Assembly (NCBI GenBank): GCA_019116245.1
Contig: DXCC01000020.1
Span: 21,791 to 85,790 of the forward strand
Direction: 5' to 3'
Length of the DNA: 64,000 nt
Source of the DNA: Candidatus Tidjanibacter faecipullorum
GTDB taxonomy: Bacteria > Bacteroidota > Bacteroidia > Bacteroidales > Rikenellaceae
The translations under genes and the position numbers were made by a program. This document shows, piece after piece, positions 56,921 through 64,000 of the stretch (its first letter is position 1; every line of letters begins with the position of its first letter). The notes under the pieces were generated by a model. That model was not told the origin of the DNA and ran no database searches. It was given only the letters and a program-made list of their open reading frames with translations.

Positions 56921-57862
56921 TCAGAATGACTTATCCTCCGGTGCCACAACCGTCTTCACGCCGTACTGGTAGATCGGTTCCACCACATTGCACAGCACCT
57001 CGCGGCCATACGATACGCGGCAGTCGGTCAGATCGGGCACGGCATACTCGCGGCCGCCCTTGATCTTGCCGGCCTTCGGATCGGTCGGATAGGCCCGGGC
57101 GGCTACCCCCTGCGGGCGGCACTCCAGCAGCACGGGCTCGCCGGAGAGGTCATCGTTGGGCAGTACGCCCGCATCCGGACGGAAACGGCACACCACCGAC
57201 GTGGTCGTTGCTGCATCGGGCACCACGCGGAAGGTCACCCGATAGGTCTCCGTGCGCTGCGTACCGAAGAAGAGCTCCAGGTATTCGCGCTCCATGCGGT
57301 CGATGCGTTCGACGGCCGTCTGCAGACCGGCGCCGTACACCGTCTCGGCATAGTCGCCCAACACTAGTTCGGCCCGGCGGCTGCGCATGTAGAAAATGGC
57401 CTCGGCCGCCTTCTGGGCAGCACTCTCGAGCGACTGGCTCTCCATGCTCATCCGGTCGGGCTGGAGACGGGACAGGGCGCCGCGCTCCTCCTGCGGACGG
57501 GGACGGTCGGCCGGAGCCGGCGCAGGACGGTCATCCGCAGCCGTTTCGCGGCGCAGGGCCGGACGGCCGGTATCCTCGGCCCGCACGGCAGCAGCCACGA
57601 TCGTATAGTTCTCCTTGTCGGCCAACGGTGCGATCACACCGAAATATTTCTGGGCAAAACGGGCATACGGACCGGTCACCACCGTCTCCTTCTGCACCGT
57701 CAGCTCCACAACCAGCGTCGTGGAGGGAATGGAATAGATGCGCTCGCCACCGGTACGCACCACCTCGCCGACCGGCTGCAGCCGCAGATTCTGCGCCGAT
57801 ACGGAACCCGCACCGGCCAGCAGGAGAGCCGCACAGGCGGCCCATCTCATCGTTCTTTTCAT
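56921..57862 (-). CDS. DUF4831 family exported protein
   Basis: 313 residues. Signal peptide ending SVSAQ. Central TTLVVELTVQKETVVTGPYARFAQKYFGV is the DUF4831 signature; a variable Pro/Arg/Asp-rich linker at about 105-135 separates it from a C-terminal domain with YRVTFRVVPDA and LLECRPQGVAARAY. No function known for the family. Preceded by TAACTTTG at 57939-57946. Confidence 0.85.
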   Translation of the reverse strand: MKRTMRWAACAALLLAGAGSVSAQNLRLQPVGEVVRTGGERIYSIPSTTLVVELTVQKETVVTGPYARFAQKYFGVIAPLADKENYTIVAAAVRAEDTGRPALRRETAADDRPAPAPADRPRPQEERGALSRLQPDRMSMESQSLESAAQKAAEAIFYMRSRRAELVLGDYAETVYGAGLQTAVERIDRMEREYLELFFGTQRTETYRVTFRVVPDAATTTSVVCRFRPDAGVLPNDDLSGEPVLLECRPQGVAARAYPTDPKAGKIKGGREYAVPDLTDCRVSYGREVLCNVVEPIYQYGVKTVVAPEDKSF

Positions 57863-57938
57863 GATCTATCCGAATGATTAAGTTTCCACACAGTTGCCGG
57901 AAGACGGCGGGAGTCCCCGCTTCCGCCTCCCTGTCTTA

Positions 57939-57946
57939 CAAAGTTA
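57939..57946 (-). promoter_or_regulatory. Candidate -7 element for the DUF4831 operon (TAACTTTG)
   Basis: Minus-strand exact TAnnTTTG match, 76 bases before the start codon. Confidence 0.45.
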
Positions 57947-57979
57947 CGGTTTTCGGGCGACGATGGTGCGCCCGTCACC

Positions 57980-58711
57980 TCAAAACTTCAGGTAGAAGTC
58001 ACCCGTCAGGCGGCGGTACTCCTCCGTATAGTCGCCGGCGCTCCGTCCGGTCTCGATCAGGAGCTGCTCCTCCCGGGGACGCGGCACATCCGCAGCGGTC
58101 AGCTCGAGCAGCGCGCGCTTGGGCGGCTGCTCCGGCAGCGAAAAGACGGTTGTCCGACGTGCCAGCGACAACCCCTGCCGCACCGCCTCGGACACGAAGC
58201 GGTCGTGACCGTCGGCCGGCAGCACCACCGAGAAGCGCCCCTCCCCGGCCAACAGCCCCCGTACGGCCCGGATCAGCTCGCCGAACGGCAGCAGATCGGC
58301 ATGGCGCGCCCGCGTACGTTCCGGCGAGGGCGAGTGGAGCGACTCCACAAACCAGGGCGGATTGGCCACCACGTGATCGTAGCGCACGCCCGGCGCATAG
58401 GTGCGGATATCCGCCCGCATCACCGCCACCCGGTCGTGCCAGGGCGAGGCGGCCACGTTGCGGGCTGCCTCGCGGGCGCTCGGCTCGTCCACCTCGACGG
58501 CATCGATGCGCACGTCGTCGAACGTTTCGGTCCGCTGGGCCAGCATCAGGGCAATCACCCCCGTGCCCGTCCCCACGTCAAGGTAACGTCGGGCCTCCGG
58601 ATCAATGCACGCCCAGGCGCCGAGCAGCACACCGTCGGTACCCACCTTCATCGTGGTCTCGGTCTGCTCGATGGCAAACCGCTTGAACCGGAATCCCCTG
58701 TTCCGTCCCAT
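57980..58711 (-). CDS. trmN6: tRNA1(Val) (adenine37-N6)-methyltransferase
   Basis: SAM-dependent N6-adenine methyltransferase acting on A37 of tRNA-Val. 243 residues. KVGTDGVLLGAWA and LDVGTGTGVIALMLAQR are the family SAM-binding region, and VVANPPWF is the N6-adenine catalytic tetrapeptide (NPPW, usually NPPY/F). Start MGRNRGFRFKRFAIEQ. 14 bases after the hypothetical lipoprotein gene. Confidence 0.93.
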   Translation of the reverse strand: MGRNRGFRFKRFAIEQTETTMKVGTDGVLLGAWACIDPEARRYLDVGTGTGVIALMLAQRTETFDDVRIDAVEVDEPSAREAARNVAASPWHDRVAVMRADIRTYAPGVRYDHVVANPPWFVESLHSPSPERTRARHADLLPFGELIRAVRGLLAGEGRFSVVLPADGHDRFVSEAVRQGLSLARRTTVFSLPEQPPKRALLELTAADVPRPREEQLLIETGRSAGDYTEEYRRLTGDFYLKF

Positions 58712-58725
58712 CGTCTCCAGTCCGT

Positions 58726-59484
58726 CTATTGGTAATAGGTAATCGTCCGCTCCACACGGGTCAACGGTGTCCGCACCCCCTGCGCGTCCACCGCCGAGAT
58801 GACGCACCGCGTCCAGTTGCCCTGCGCGTCCAACCGGTCGTACGTCATGACCCGACGCGCCAGCTCCTCGCCGTCGGACAGCACGCGCTGCTCGGCCGGA
58901 TCGCCGGTCCGTTCATCGTAGCGGTATTCCGTGACTATGACGCCGGCCAGCGTCGTATTCTCCTGCCGCTCGATGCGGTCATCCGCGTCATAATACGTCA
59001 CGCACAGGGTCGTTTCGCCGTCGGGCGTCACCCGCGTACGCTCCGAACGGTCGCCTTCACGCACGAATGTCTCCTCGACCAGCAAGGCACCCTCCCCGTC
59101 GCGCAACTTGCTCCGGTAGTCGGTTGCGGTCTGCCAGGTCAGCGTCTGGATCTGGACGACCGCCCCGGACCGGTCATAATCCATCTTCTCCAGCAACCGG
59201 TGACCGTCGTCGTAGCGGCTCTCGCTCCGGGCCACCAGTTCGCCCCGCAGGGACTGTTCCGTGGCGACCAGATTGCCCGCCTCGTCGAACCGCATCCGAC
59301 CGCTCCGGTCGCAACCGTCCGTCTCGGCCGCATCGGCCGCACGCAGGCAGGTGACCACCTCCTGCACGGCCCCCCGGAAATGAAGTTCCTCCAGCGAGGA
59401 GCGCGCCGCCTGTCGGCGATCACCGCCGCCGCAGGCAACCAGCAGAGCCGCCAGTCCGACGGCCATCCATCCCATCTGTTTCAT
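58726..59484 (-). CDS. Lipoprotein with YD/RHS-like repeats
   Basis: 252 residues. Lipobox LLVACG (Cys18). The mature part has repeated Y-D/E-x-x-G-r strands (YDDGHRLLEKMDYDRSG, YYDADDRIERQENT, YRYDERTGDPAEQ, YDRLDAQGNWTR) resembling YD repeats of RHS proteins, though shorter and without the RHS core. Possibly a surface or periplasmic beta-scaffold. Function unknown; sits between the TIGR02757 and trmN6 genes in one operon. Confidence 0.7.
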   Translation of the reverse strand: MKQMGWMAVGLAALLVACGGGDRRQAARSSLEELHFRGAVQEVVTCLRAADAAETDGCDRSGRMRFDEAGNLVATEQSLRGELVARSESRYDDGHRLLEKMDYDRSGAVVQIQTLTWQTATDYRSKLRDGEGALLVEETFVREGDRSERTRVTPDGETTLCVTYYDADDRIERQENTTLAGVIVTEYRYDERTGDPAEQRVLSDGEELARRVMTYDRLDAQGNWTRCVISAVDAQGVRTPLTRVERTITYYQ

Positions 59485-59492
59485 TGCTTCGT

Positions 59493-60266
59493 TTATTTGG
59501 TCATGGCGCCGTTCACGCCGGCGCCGAACAGGGCAAAATCGTATTTCACCGGATCGGCCGCATCAAACCGGCGCAGCGCGGTCGTCACTTCCTCGACGGC
59601 ACGCCAGTCGTTCTGCCGGCGGTCGAGCAGGCCCAATGCCCGCGCCACGTTGCCGCTGTGCAGGTCGAGGGGCAGGTAGAGGGCCGAGGCGGGAATCCGC
59701 TGCCAGAGGCCGAAATCGACGCCGCGGCTACTGTCGCGCACCATCCAGCGCAGGAACATGTTGAGCCGCTTGCACGACGCGCCGCGCTCGATGGCGGCCA
59801 CATGTTTTTCGCACCGGGCCGGATGATCACAGGCGAAGAACTCGCGCCGGAAATCGGCCAACACACACCGCATGTCACCCGTGGCCTCGTAGCGCGTCTC
59901 GAAGAAGTTGCCCAGTCCGCCCCACGTGCGTCCCATCCGGCGTAGTGCCAGCACGAACGCCGTCAGATCCTGCCCGTTAAAAGTCCGGTGGACGAAGCGG
60001 TCCAGCCGCTCCAGCGCCTGCTCCGAAGCCTCCATGACGAATTCATAAGGAGCATCCCCCATCAGTTCCATCATGCGACGGCCGTTGCGGACAATCATGC
60101 GGCGGTTACCCCAGGCGATCGTAGCCGCCAGGAAACCGGCCACTTCGCGGTCATGCCGCCCGGTGAAGCGGTGCGGCACGGAGATGGGGTCGTCCTCGAT
60201 GAACGACGCATCCTCGTAGCGCAGCCACAGCGCATCGAGCAGGTCCCTGATCTCTTCCTCCGTCAC
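59493..60266 (-). CDS. TIGR02757 family protein
   Basis: 257 residues from a GTG start at 60266 (VTEEEIRDLLDAL). The family core is present: FIEDDPISVPHRFT, GFLAATIAWGNRRMIV, KRLNMFLRWMVR and the C-terminal PVKYDFALFGAGV. Helical, related to the endonuclease III/HhH superfamily. The first in-frame ATG lies at 60353, inside the terminator of the preceding ABC gene, so the GTG, which gives the usual ~20 residues before FIEDDP, is preferred. Role unknown. Confidence 0.85.
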   Translation of the reverse strand: MTEEEIRDLLDALWLRYEDASFIEDDPISVPHRFTGRHDREVAGFLAATIAWGNRRMIVRNGRRMMELMGDAPYEFVMEASEQALERLDRFVHRTFNGQDLTAFVLALRRMGRTWGGLGNFFETRYEATGDMRCVLADFRREFFACDHPARCEKHVAAIERGASCKRLNMFLRWMVRDSSRGVDFGLWQRIPASALYLPLDLHSGNVARALGLLDRRQNDWRAVEEVTTALRRFDAADPVKYDFALFGAGVNGAMTK

Positions 60267-60310
60267 CTTGTGCCAATTTTCGCGCAAGATACGCAAATTC
60301 GTCCGGCCGC

Positions 60311-60353
60311 GCACACAAAAATGCGGCGCTCCGCCTGGTGCGAAGAGCCGCAT
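60311..60353 (-). terminator. Terminator after the coaE-folP-lolD operon
   Basis: Minus-strand ATGCGGC / GCCGCAT outer stem with an inner GC-rich hairpin, ending in TTTTTGTG. Confidence 0.82.
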
Positions 60354-60382
60354 ACGTTTCCCGGGAGCCGACCGCCCCGCGC

Positions 60383-61036
60383 CTACTCCACGATGCAACC
60401 GTCGCTCATCACGATCCGCCGGTCGCTCATGCGGGCCAGCGAGTCGTCGTGGGTGACGATTACCACCGTCTGTCCCAGCCGGTCGCGCAACTCGAAGAAA
60501 AGGCGGTGGATCTCCTCCCGATTGTGCGAATCGAGGTTGCCCGAAGGTTCGTCGGCCAGCAGCACGGCCGGCGAATTGATCAGCGCCCGCGCAATGGCCA
60601 CCCGCTGCTGCTCGCCGCCCGACAGTTCGGCCGGTTTGTGGCTGGCCCGGTGTTCAAGACCCAGCATCGCGATCAGTTCGCGGGCATGCGCCTCAACCTC
60701 CTCGCGGTCGCGCCGCCCGATGTAGCCGGGCAGGCAGACATTCTCGAAGGCGGTGAATTCGGGCAACAAGTGGTGGAACTGGAACACGAAACCAATCCGC
60801 CGGTTGCGGAAATCGGAGAGTTCGCGGTCGGAAAGGCGCTCCGTAAAGATGCCGTCGATGCGCACATGCCCGCTGTCGGCCGCGCTGAGCGTGCCGAGAA
60901 TCTGCAGCAGCGTCGTCTTGCCGGCGCCGCTCGCTCCGACAATGCAGACCACCTCGCCCCGCCGTACGGTCAGCGACACCCCCTTGAGCACTTCGAGGGT
61001 GCCGTAACGCTTGTGCACGTCGGTCGCCTCGATCAT
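60383..61036 (-). CDS. ABC transporter ATP-binding protein, LolD/MacB type
   Basis: 217 residues. Walker [11 protein letters not shown]-loop [10 protein letters not shown], signature LSGGEQQR, Walker [14 protein letters not shown]-loop VTHD. The [11 protein letters not shown] segment is typical of LolD, which powers lipoprotein release with LolC/E; a LolC/E-like permease is at 37392-38645, in a different operon. Start [12 protein letters not shown], one base after the folP stop; an in-frame Met 5 residues upstream is possible and would overlap folP by 14 bases. Confidence 0.94.
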   Translation of the reverse strand: MIEATDVHKRYGTLEVLKGVSLTVRRGEVVCIVGASGAGKTTLLQILGTLSAADSGHVRIDGIFTERLSDRELSDFRNRRIGFVFQFHHLLPEFTAFENVCLPGYIGRRDREEVEAHARELIAMLGLEHRASHKPAELSGGEQQRVAIARALINSPAVLLADEPSGNLDSHNREEIHRLFFELRDRLGQTVVIVTHDDSLARMSDRRIVMSDGCIVE

Positions 61037-61037
61037 C

Positions 61038-61886
61038 TTATATTCGTCCATATCGGCTGTAATAGTCAAACAGTTTCACTTCCTGCACGGCAGGGGCCAC
61101 GTCGTGCACCCGCAGGATGCGCGCCCCGCGCCGCAGGGCCTCCCAGCCGAGCGCCACGGTTCCGGGCAGCGACTCGGCCGGCGTCACATCCAGCACCTTG
61201 TAGATCATCGACTTGCGCGACACGCCCGCCAGCACGGGTACCCCCAGCGCCACGATGCGCTCCAGTCCGCCGAGCAGCTCGTAGTTCTGCTGCGTCGTCT
61301 TTGCAAAGCCGAACCCCGGGTCGAGCACGACGTTCCGGATGCCCGCCTCGCGCGCCGCCCGCAGGCGTCCGGCCAGGTAGTCGGTCACCTCCCCCACGAT
61401 ATCACCATAGGCGGTACGGTCCTGCATGTCGGCCGGCGTGCCCCGCATGTGCATGGCAATATAGGGGGCTCCATAGCGCGCCGCCACGGCCATGATCTGC
61501 GGATCCAGTTCTCCGGCGGCAATGTCATTCACGATGCACGTCCCGTAGCGCGCCATCACCCCCTCGGCCACCGAAGCGCGGAAGGTATCGATCGAGACCA
61601 CCGCCTCGGGCAGCTCCTCGCGGATGATGGCCAGCGCCCGCGACACCCGTCGCAGCTCCTCTTCGGGCGACACGTCGTCCGCCCCGGGACGCGAGGAGTA
61701 GCCGCCCACATCGATCACATCGGCACCTTCGGCCGCCACCTGGCGGATCCGGTGCCGCAGGGCCTCCCCGTCGGGCGTCCGGCTGTCCGCAAAAAAAGAA
61801 TCGGGCGTCACGTTCACGATCGCCATCACCGCCGGACGGCCGAGATCGAGACGCATGCGCCCTACCTGTATTACTTGATTTTCCAT
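61038..61886 (-). CDS. folP: Dihydropteroate synthase
   Basis: Joins hydroxymethyl-dihydropterin diphosphate to p-aminobenzoate; target of sulfonamides. 282 residues. [42 protein letters not shown] and GVSRKSM are all in order. The GVSRKSM loop and SSRPGA are of normal length, with no Sul-type insertion. Between coaE and the LolD-like gene. Confidence 0.97.
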   Translation of the reverse strand: MENQVIQVGRMRLDLGRPAVMAIVNVTPDSFFADSRTPDGEALRHRIRQVAAEGADVIDVGGYSSRPGADDVSPEEELRRVSRALAIIREELPEAVVSIDTFRASVAEGVMARYGTCIVNDIAAGELDPQIMAVAARYGAPYIAMHMRGTPADMQDRTAYGDIVGEVTDYLAGRLRAAREAGIRNVVLDPGFGFAKTTQQNYELLGGLERIVALGVPVLAGVSRKSMIYKVLDVTPAESLPGTVALGWEALRRGARILRVHDVAPAVQEVKLFDYYSRYGRI

Positions 61887-61909
61887 CTGTTATCCGCGAA
61901 AAGCATTCC

Positions 61910-62521
61910 TTACCGCTGCGCCGCGCCGGCCTCCCGGCGGAACCGTTCGTCAAGCGCCAGCACCTGCGGCCACACGAGCTGCTCCTCGTCGTTGCAGATC
62001 ACCGCATGGGCCCGACGCTCCCGCTCGGCGTCCTCCATCTGGGCCCGCACCCGCTGCCGGATCAGCTCCGGCGCGGCACCGTCCCGCAGAGCGGCCCGCC
62101 GGACGCGCAGCTCCTCGGGGGCCGAAACAGCCACGATGCGATCCACATCCCGGTCGAGCCCGCTCTCGAACAGTACGGCACTCTCGACCAGCACATAAGG
62201 TGTCTGCTGCCGGTCGGCCCACCGGCAAAAATCGCGCCGGACAACCGGATGCACCAGACCGTTCAGGTCAGCCAGCGCACCGCCGTCGCCGAACACCACA
62301 CCGGCCAGATAACGCCGGTCCAACACCCCGCCGACATAGCAGACCGTGCCGAACCGGGCGACCAGAGCCGCCTTCAGCTCCTCGTCTCCATTCATCAGCC
62401 GCTTGGCTTCCCGGTCGGAATCATAGACCGGCACGCCCAGCAGGGCAAACATCCGGCACACGACACTCTTGCCGCAGCCGATGCCGCCCGTCACACCCAC
62501 CCGGAGAGGTTTCGCACTCAT
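61910..62521 (-). CDS. coaE: Dephospho-CoA kinase
   Basis: Last step of coenzyme A synthesis. 203 residues. P-loop GVTGGIGCGKS, YDSDREAKRLM, and the LID/AMP region ESAVLFESG. Start MSAKPLRVGVTGG overlaps the stop of the upstream ybbR-like gene by 4 bases (ATGA), strong evidence for translational coupling. Confidence 0.96.
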   Translation of the reverse strand: MSAKPLRVGVTGGIGCGKSVVCRMFALLGVPVYDSDREAKRLMNGDEELKAALVARFGTVCYVGGVLDRRYLAGVVFGDGGALADLNGLVHPVVRRDFCRWADRQQTPYVLVESAVLFESGLDRDVDRIVAVSAPEELRVRRAALRDGAAPELIRQRVRAQMEDAERERRAHAVICNDEEQLVWPQVLALDERFRREAGAAQR

Positions 62522-63027
62522 AATTCGATTTCGGGAACAGGCCCCACGGAGAGTATCTTGATGTCCGTATTGCGGGACGAAATGGCATTCTGCAGCGAAT
62601 AGGGCGAGATCACCACCCATCCCTCGCGGATGGCCGACGGCGACACGTCCAGATCGCTCCAGCGCAGCTCCACGGGTTTGGAGCGGTAGTGCTGCCGGGC
62701 AAAGAGACGGGTGCCCTGCCCTTCGACGAGGCAGTTGACCTCAAACTGCCGGCCGGCCACATTGACCGTAATGGGCACCTCCGTCTGATAGGTGTGCCCC
62801 AGCTTCTTGGCATACCAGAGAATGGTGGAGAGCAGCAGCATCACCACAAAAGGCACCGAAGCATATTTCTTCAGATGTTTCCACACGACCGCCCACACCC
62901 GCTTCATGTCGTCGCTCAGGCGCTGTTTGGCCTCCTCGCCGTTCCATGCGTTCCGGGAATGTCCGGCCCTGTCAGCTCCGGGATCGGTTGCTCCGTCCCG
63001 CGAAATGGGTTTCTGATCGTCTGTCAT
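62518..63027 (-). CDS. Short YbbR-like single-pass membrane protein
   Basis: 169 residues. A charged N-terminal cytoplasmic segment of ~55 residues, one membrane helix at about 58-72 (VPFVVMLLLSTILWY), then a single YbbR-like beta domain (PITVNVAGRQFEVNCLVEG, WVVISPYSLQNAI). YbbR-domain proteins next to coaE in Bacteroidetes are usually ~300 residues; this one is about half that, with perhaps one repeat. Role uncertain. Confidence 0.65.
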   Translation of the reverse strand: MTDDQKPISRDGATDPGADRAGHSRNAWNGEEAKQRLSDDMKRVWAVVWKHLKKYASVPFVVMLLLSTILWYAKKLGHTYQTEVPITVNVAGRQFEVNCLVEGQGTRLFARQHYRSKPVELRWSDLDVSPSAIREGWVVISPYSLQNAISSRNTDIKILSVGPVPEIEL

Positions 63028-63086
63028 CGTCTGTTGCTTGATTCGTTTTCGGGACGCGCCGCGCCGTGGCGAGGCTGCGCCTCTTA

Positions 63087-63094
63087 CAAAGGTA
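63087..63094 (-). promoter_or_regulatory. Candidate -7 element for the ybbR-like/coaE/folP/lolD operon (TACCTTTG)
   Basis: Minus-strand exact TAnnTTTG match, 59 bases before the first gene of the operon. Confidence 0.5.
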
Positions 63095-63162
63095 GCAAGA
63101 AAGTTTCATATTCGCGTCAATCCCTCCCGGAATCGTACGCCCACCCCCGGCGCAACAACGAA

Positions 63163-63192
63163 GGCGGCGGAATACCTGGATATTCCGCCGCC
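63163..63192 (-). terminator. Hairpin after the OmpH-like gene
   Basis: A perfect 12-bp stem GGCGGCGGAATA / TATTCCGCCGCC with a 6-base loop, followed on the minus strand by TTCGTTGTTG. Confidence 0.75.
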
Positions 63193-63212
63193 CCATGCCG
63201 TGCCGAACCGGA

Positions 63213-63812
63213 CTACTTGCCCGACTTCTCCGCCTCGTAACGCGCGTTCAGGCCAGCCAGCACCTCCTTGGTGATGTCCAGCGACGGATCGGCGTGCAGC
63301 ACGGGCCCCGTACCGGCCGCCGTACTGAGAATCATGGCGTATTTGTAGTCGGCGTTGTACTCCTTCAGATAGTCGGTCACCGCAAAGTAGATGCGGTTGT
63401 TCATCACCTGCTCCTCCTCGGCCAGTTCGCCCATCATGCGGTCGCGGGTCTCCATGAGCTCCTGCTGCTGCTGCATGAGCTGCTGCTGCATCTGCTCGGC
63501 CGTGGCGCGGGTTACCAGTCCCTTCTGGATCTTGTCCTGGGCATCCATCATGTCCTTCTCGAACTTCTGGTATTTGGCATTGAACTCGCGGTCCGCCTTG
63601 TTGGCCTTCGCCTGGAAGGTATTGCGCAGCTCCTCGGCGAGCTTGTAATCGAGCATCAGCGAATCGATCTGAACGTATGCCACGGCAGGAGCCGCTTTCT
63701 CCGCCAGTTCGGTTCCGGCGGTTTCGGTGTTCTCAGCAGCGGTGCCCTGCTGCTTGTTCTGACAAGCGGTGAAAGCCAGCAGAACGGCTGCCGCAACAAA
63801 CAATTTTTTCAT
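63213..63812 (-). CDS. OmpH/Skp family periplasmic chaperone-like lipoprotein
   Basis: 199 residues from MKKLFVAAAVLLAFTAC; Cys17 in the lipobox, so membrane anchored rather than soluble as in E. coli Skp. Mature N terminus is Thr/Ala/Glu-rich, then VAYVQIDSLMLDYKLAEELRN and a long coiled coil (about 70-150, many Gln/Glu/Met) as in Skp tentacles, and a C-terminal strand region. Chaperones outer-membrane proteins. A TATATTTG promoter lies upstream, back to back with ruvA. Confidence 0.9.
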   Translation of the reverse strand: MKKLFVAAAVLLAFTACQNKQQGTAAENTETAGTELAEKAAPAVAYVQIDSLMLDYKLAEELRNTFQAKANKADREFNAKYQKFEKDMMDAQDKIQKGLVTRATAEQMQQQLMQQQQELMETRDRMMGELAEEEQVMNNRIYFAVTDYLKEYNADYKYAMILSTAAGTGPVLHADPSLDITKEVLAGLNARYEAEKSGK

Positions 63813-63846
63813 AGTGAAATGATCCATTTTATGAAGTTACAGAGAG

Positions 63847-63854
63847 CAAATATA
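63847..63854 (-). promoter_or_regulatory. Candidate -7 element for the OmpH-like gene (TATATTTG)
   Basis: Minus-strand exact TAnnTTTG match 34 bases before the start codon; 12 bases from the ruvA element, so the two divergent promoters are interleaved. Confidence 0.5.
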
Positions 63855-63866
63855 TCGTTTTTTCCC

Positions 63867-63874
63867 TATGTTTG
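63867..63874 (+). promoter_or_regulatory. Candidate -7 element for ruvA (TATGTTTG)
   Basis: Exact TAnnTTTG match 27 bases before the ruvA ATG. Confidence 0.45.
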
Positions 63875-63901
63875 TACGACCTTTTCCGTAAATTCAGAAC
63901 A

Positions 63902-64000
63902 ATGTACGAATACATCCAGGGAGACATTGCGGAACTGACCCCTACCTACGTCGTCGTGGAGGCCGGTGGCGTGGGCTACTACCTCACCATCTCGCTCCAG
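63902..64000 (+). CDS. ruvA: Holliday junction branch migration protein RuvA, 3' partial
   Basis: The first 33 residues of RuvA, cut by the window edge: MYEYIQGDIAELTPTYVVV followed by EAGGVGYYLTISLQ. RuvA tetramers bind Holliday junctions and recruit the RuvB motor. The GVGY motif in the first OB-fold is the family signature. ATG at 63902 fits the RuvA start exactly. This gene is too short in the window for most length filters. Confidence 0.92.
   Translation, partial: MYEYIQGDIAELTPTYVVVEAGGVGYYLTISLQ

Overview
The window reads as chromosomal DNA of a GC-rich gut Bacteroidales, most probably Alistipes or another member of the Rikenellaceae. The evidence is a SusC/SusD pair, TonB, DUF4296- and DUF4831-type proteins, a LysS with a Bacteroidetes-style C-terminal extension, a short lipidated OmpH/Skp-like protein, many lipoproteins, and start regions that mostly lack a Shine-Dalgarno sequence but carry the Bacteroidetes -7 element TAnnTTTG. 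The genus is an inference; no rRNA is present. I see no phage, insertion sequence, CRISPR array or resistance island.

Layout. 1-10.4 kb: central metabolism and housekeeping: gdhA (5' truncated by the window edge), mgsA, valS, lon, lysS, tpiA. 10.4-15.3 kb: sodB, an SDR oxidoreductase with a parS-like 16-mer just before its start, ribH, a membrane TPR protein, recF and a DUF721/DciA gene. 15.4-23.4 kb: minus-strand envelope genes: two tandem CDF metal exporters, LemA, a TPM-domain protein, an MltF-like lytic transglycosylase, a putative porin and phosphatidylserine synthase. 23.7-26.1 kb: manC-type guanylyltransferase and murF. 26.1-32.3 kb: an orphan SusC/SusD/lipoprotein operon behind a leader of about 280 nt. 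32.6-35.4 kb: transketolase and folE. 35.4-46.7 kb: a long, tightly packed minus-strand cluster (flippase, dut, holB, folK, two lipoproteins, an OMP, rbfA, a LolC/E-like permease, DUF4296, amidohydrolase), which could be one or two operons. 46.8-55 kb: rlmN, tRNA-Ala(GGC), tonB, a CPA2-type antiporter, prs, engB, fbp and a thioredoxin. 55-63.8 kb: a secreted choloylglycine-hydrolase-family enzyme, a HEAT-like protein, DUF4831, a tRNA m6A methyltransferase, a YD-repeat-like lipoprotein, a TIGR02757 protein, the ybbR-like/coaE/folP/lolD operon and an OmpH-like lipoprotein. ruvA begins at 63902 and runs off the end.

How the genes fit together. TpiA, Fbp, MgsA and transketolase handle triose- and hexose-phosphate flux. 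Prs supplies PRPP. FolE, FolK and FolP are three folate steps lying in three different operons. The envelope genes (MurF, ManC, flippase, PssA, lytic transglycosylase, LolC/E-like and LolD-like proteins, OmpH, porin, SusCD, TonB) describe a typical Bacteroidales outer membrane.

I found no clearly new multi-gene system. The best leads are the parS-like site 2.5 kb upstream of recF-dciA, an 80-bp out-of-frame overlap between the DUF4296 and amidohydrolase genes, the orphan SusCD locus, the secreted Ntn-hydrolase, a paired-hairpin arrangement before ribH, an 8-bp tandem repeat at 49051-49107 and a consistent set of about 20 TAnnTTTG promoters.
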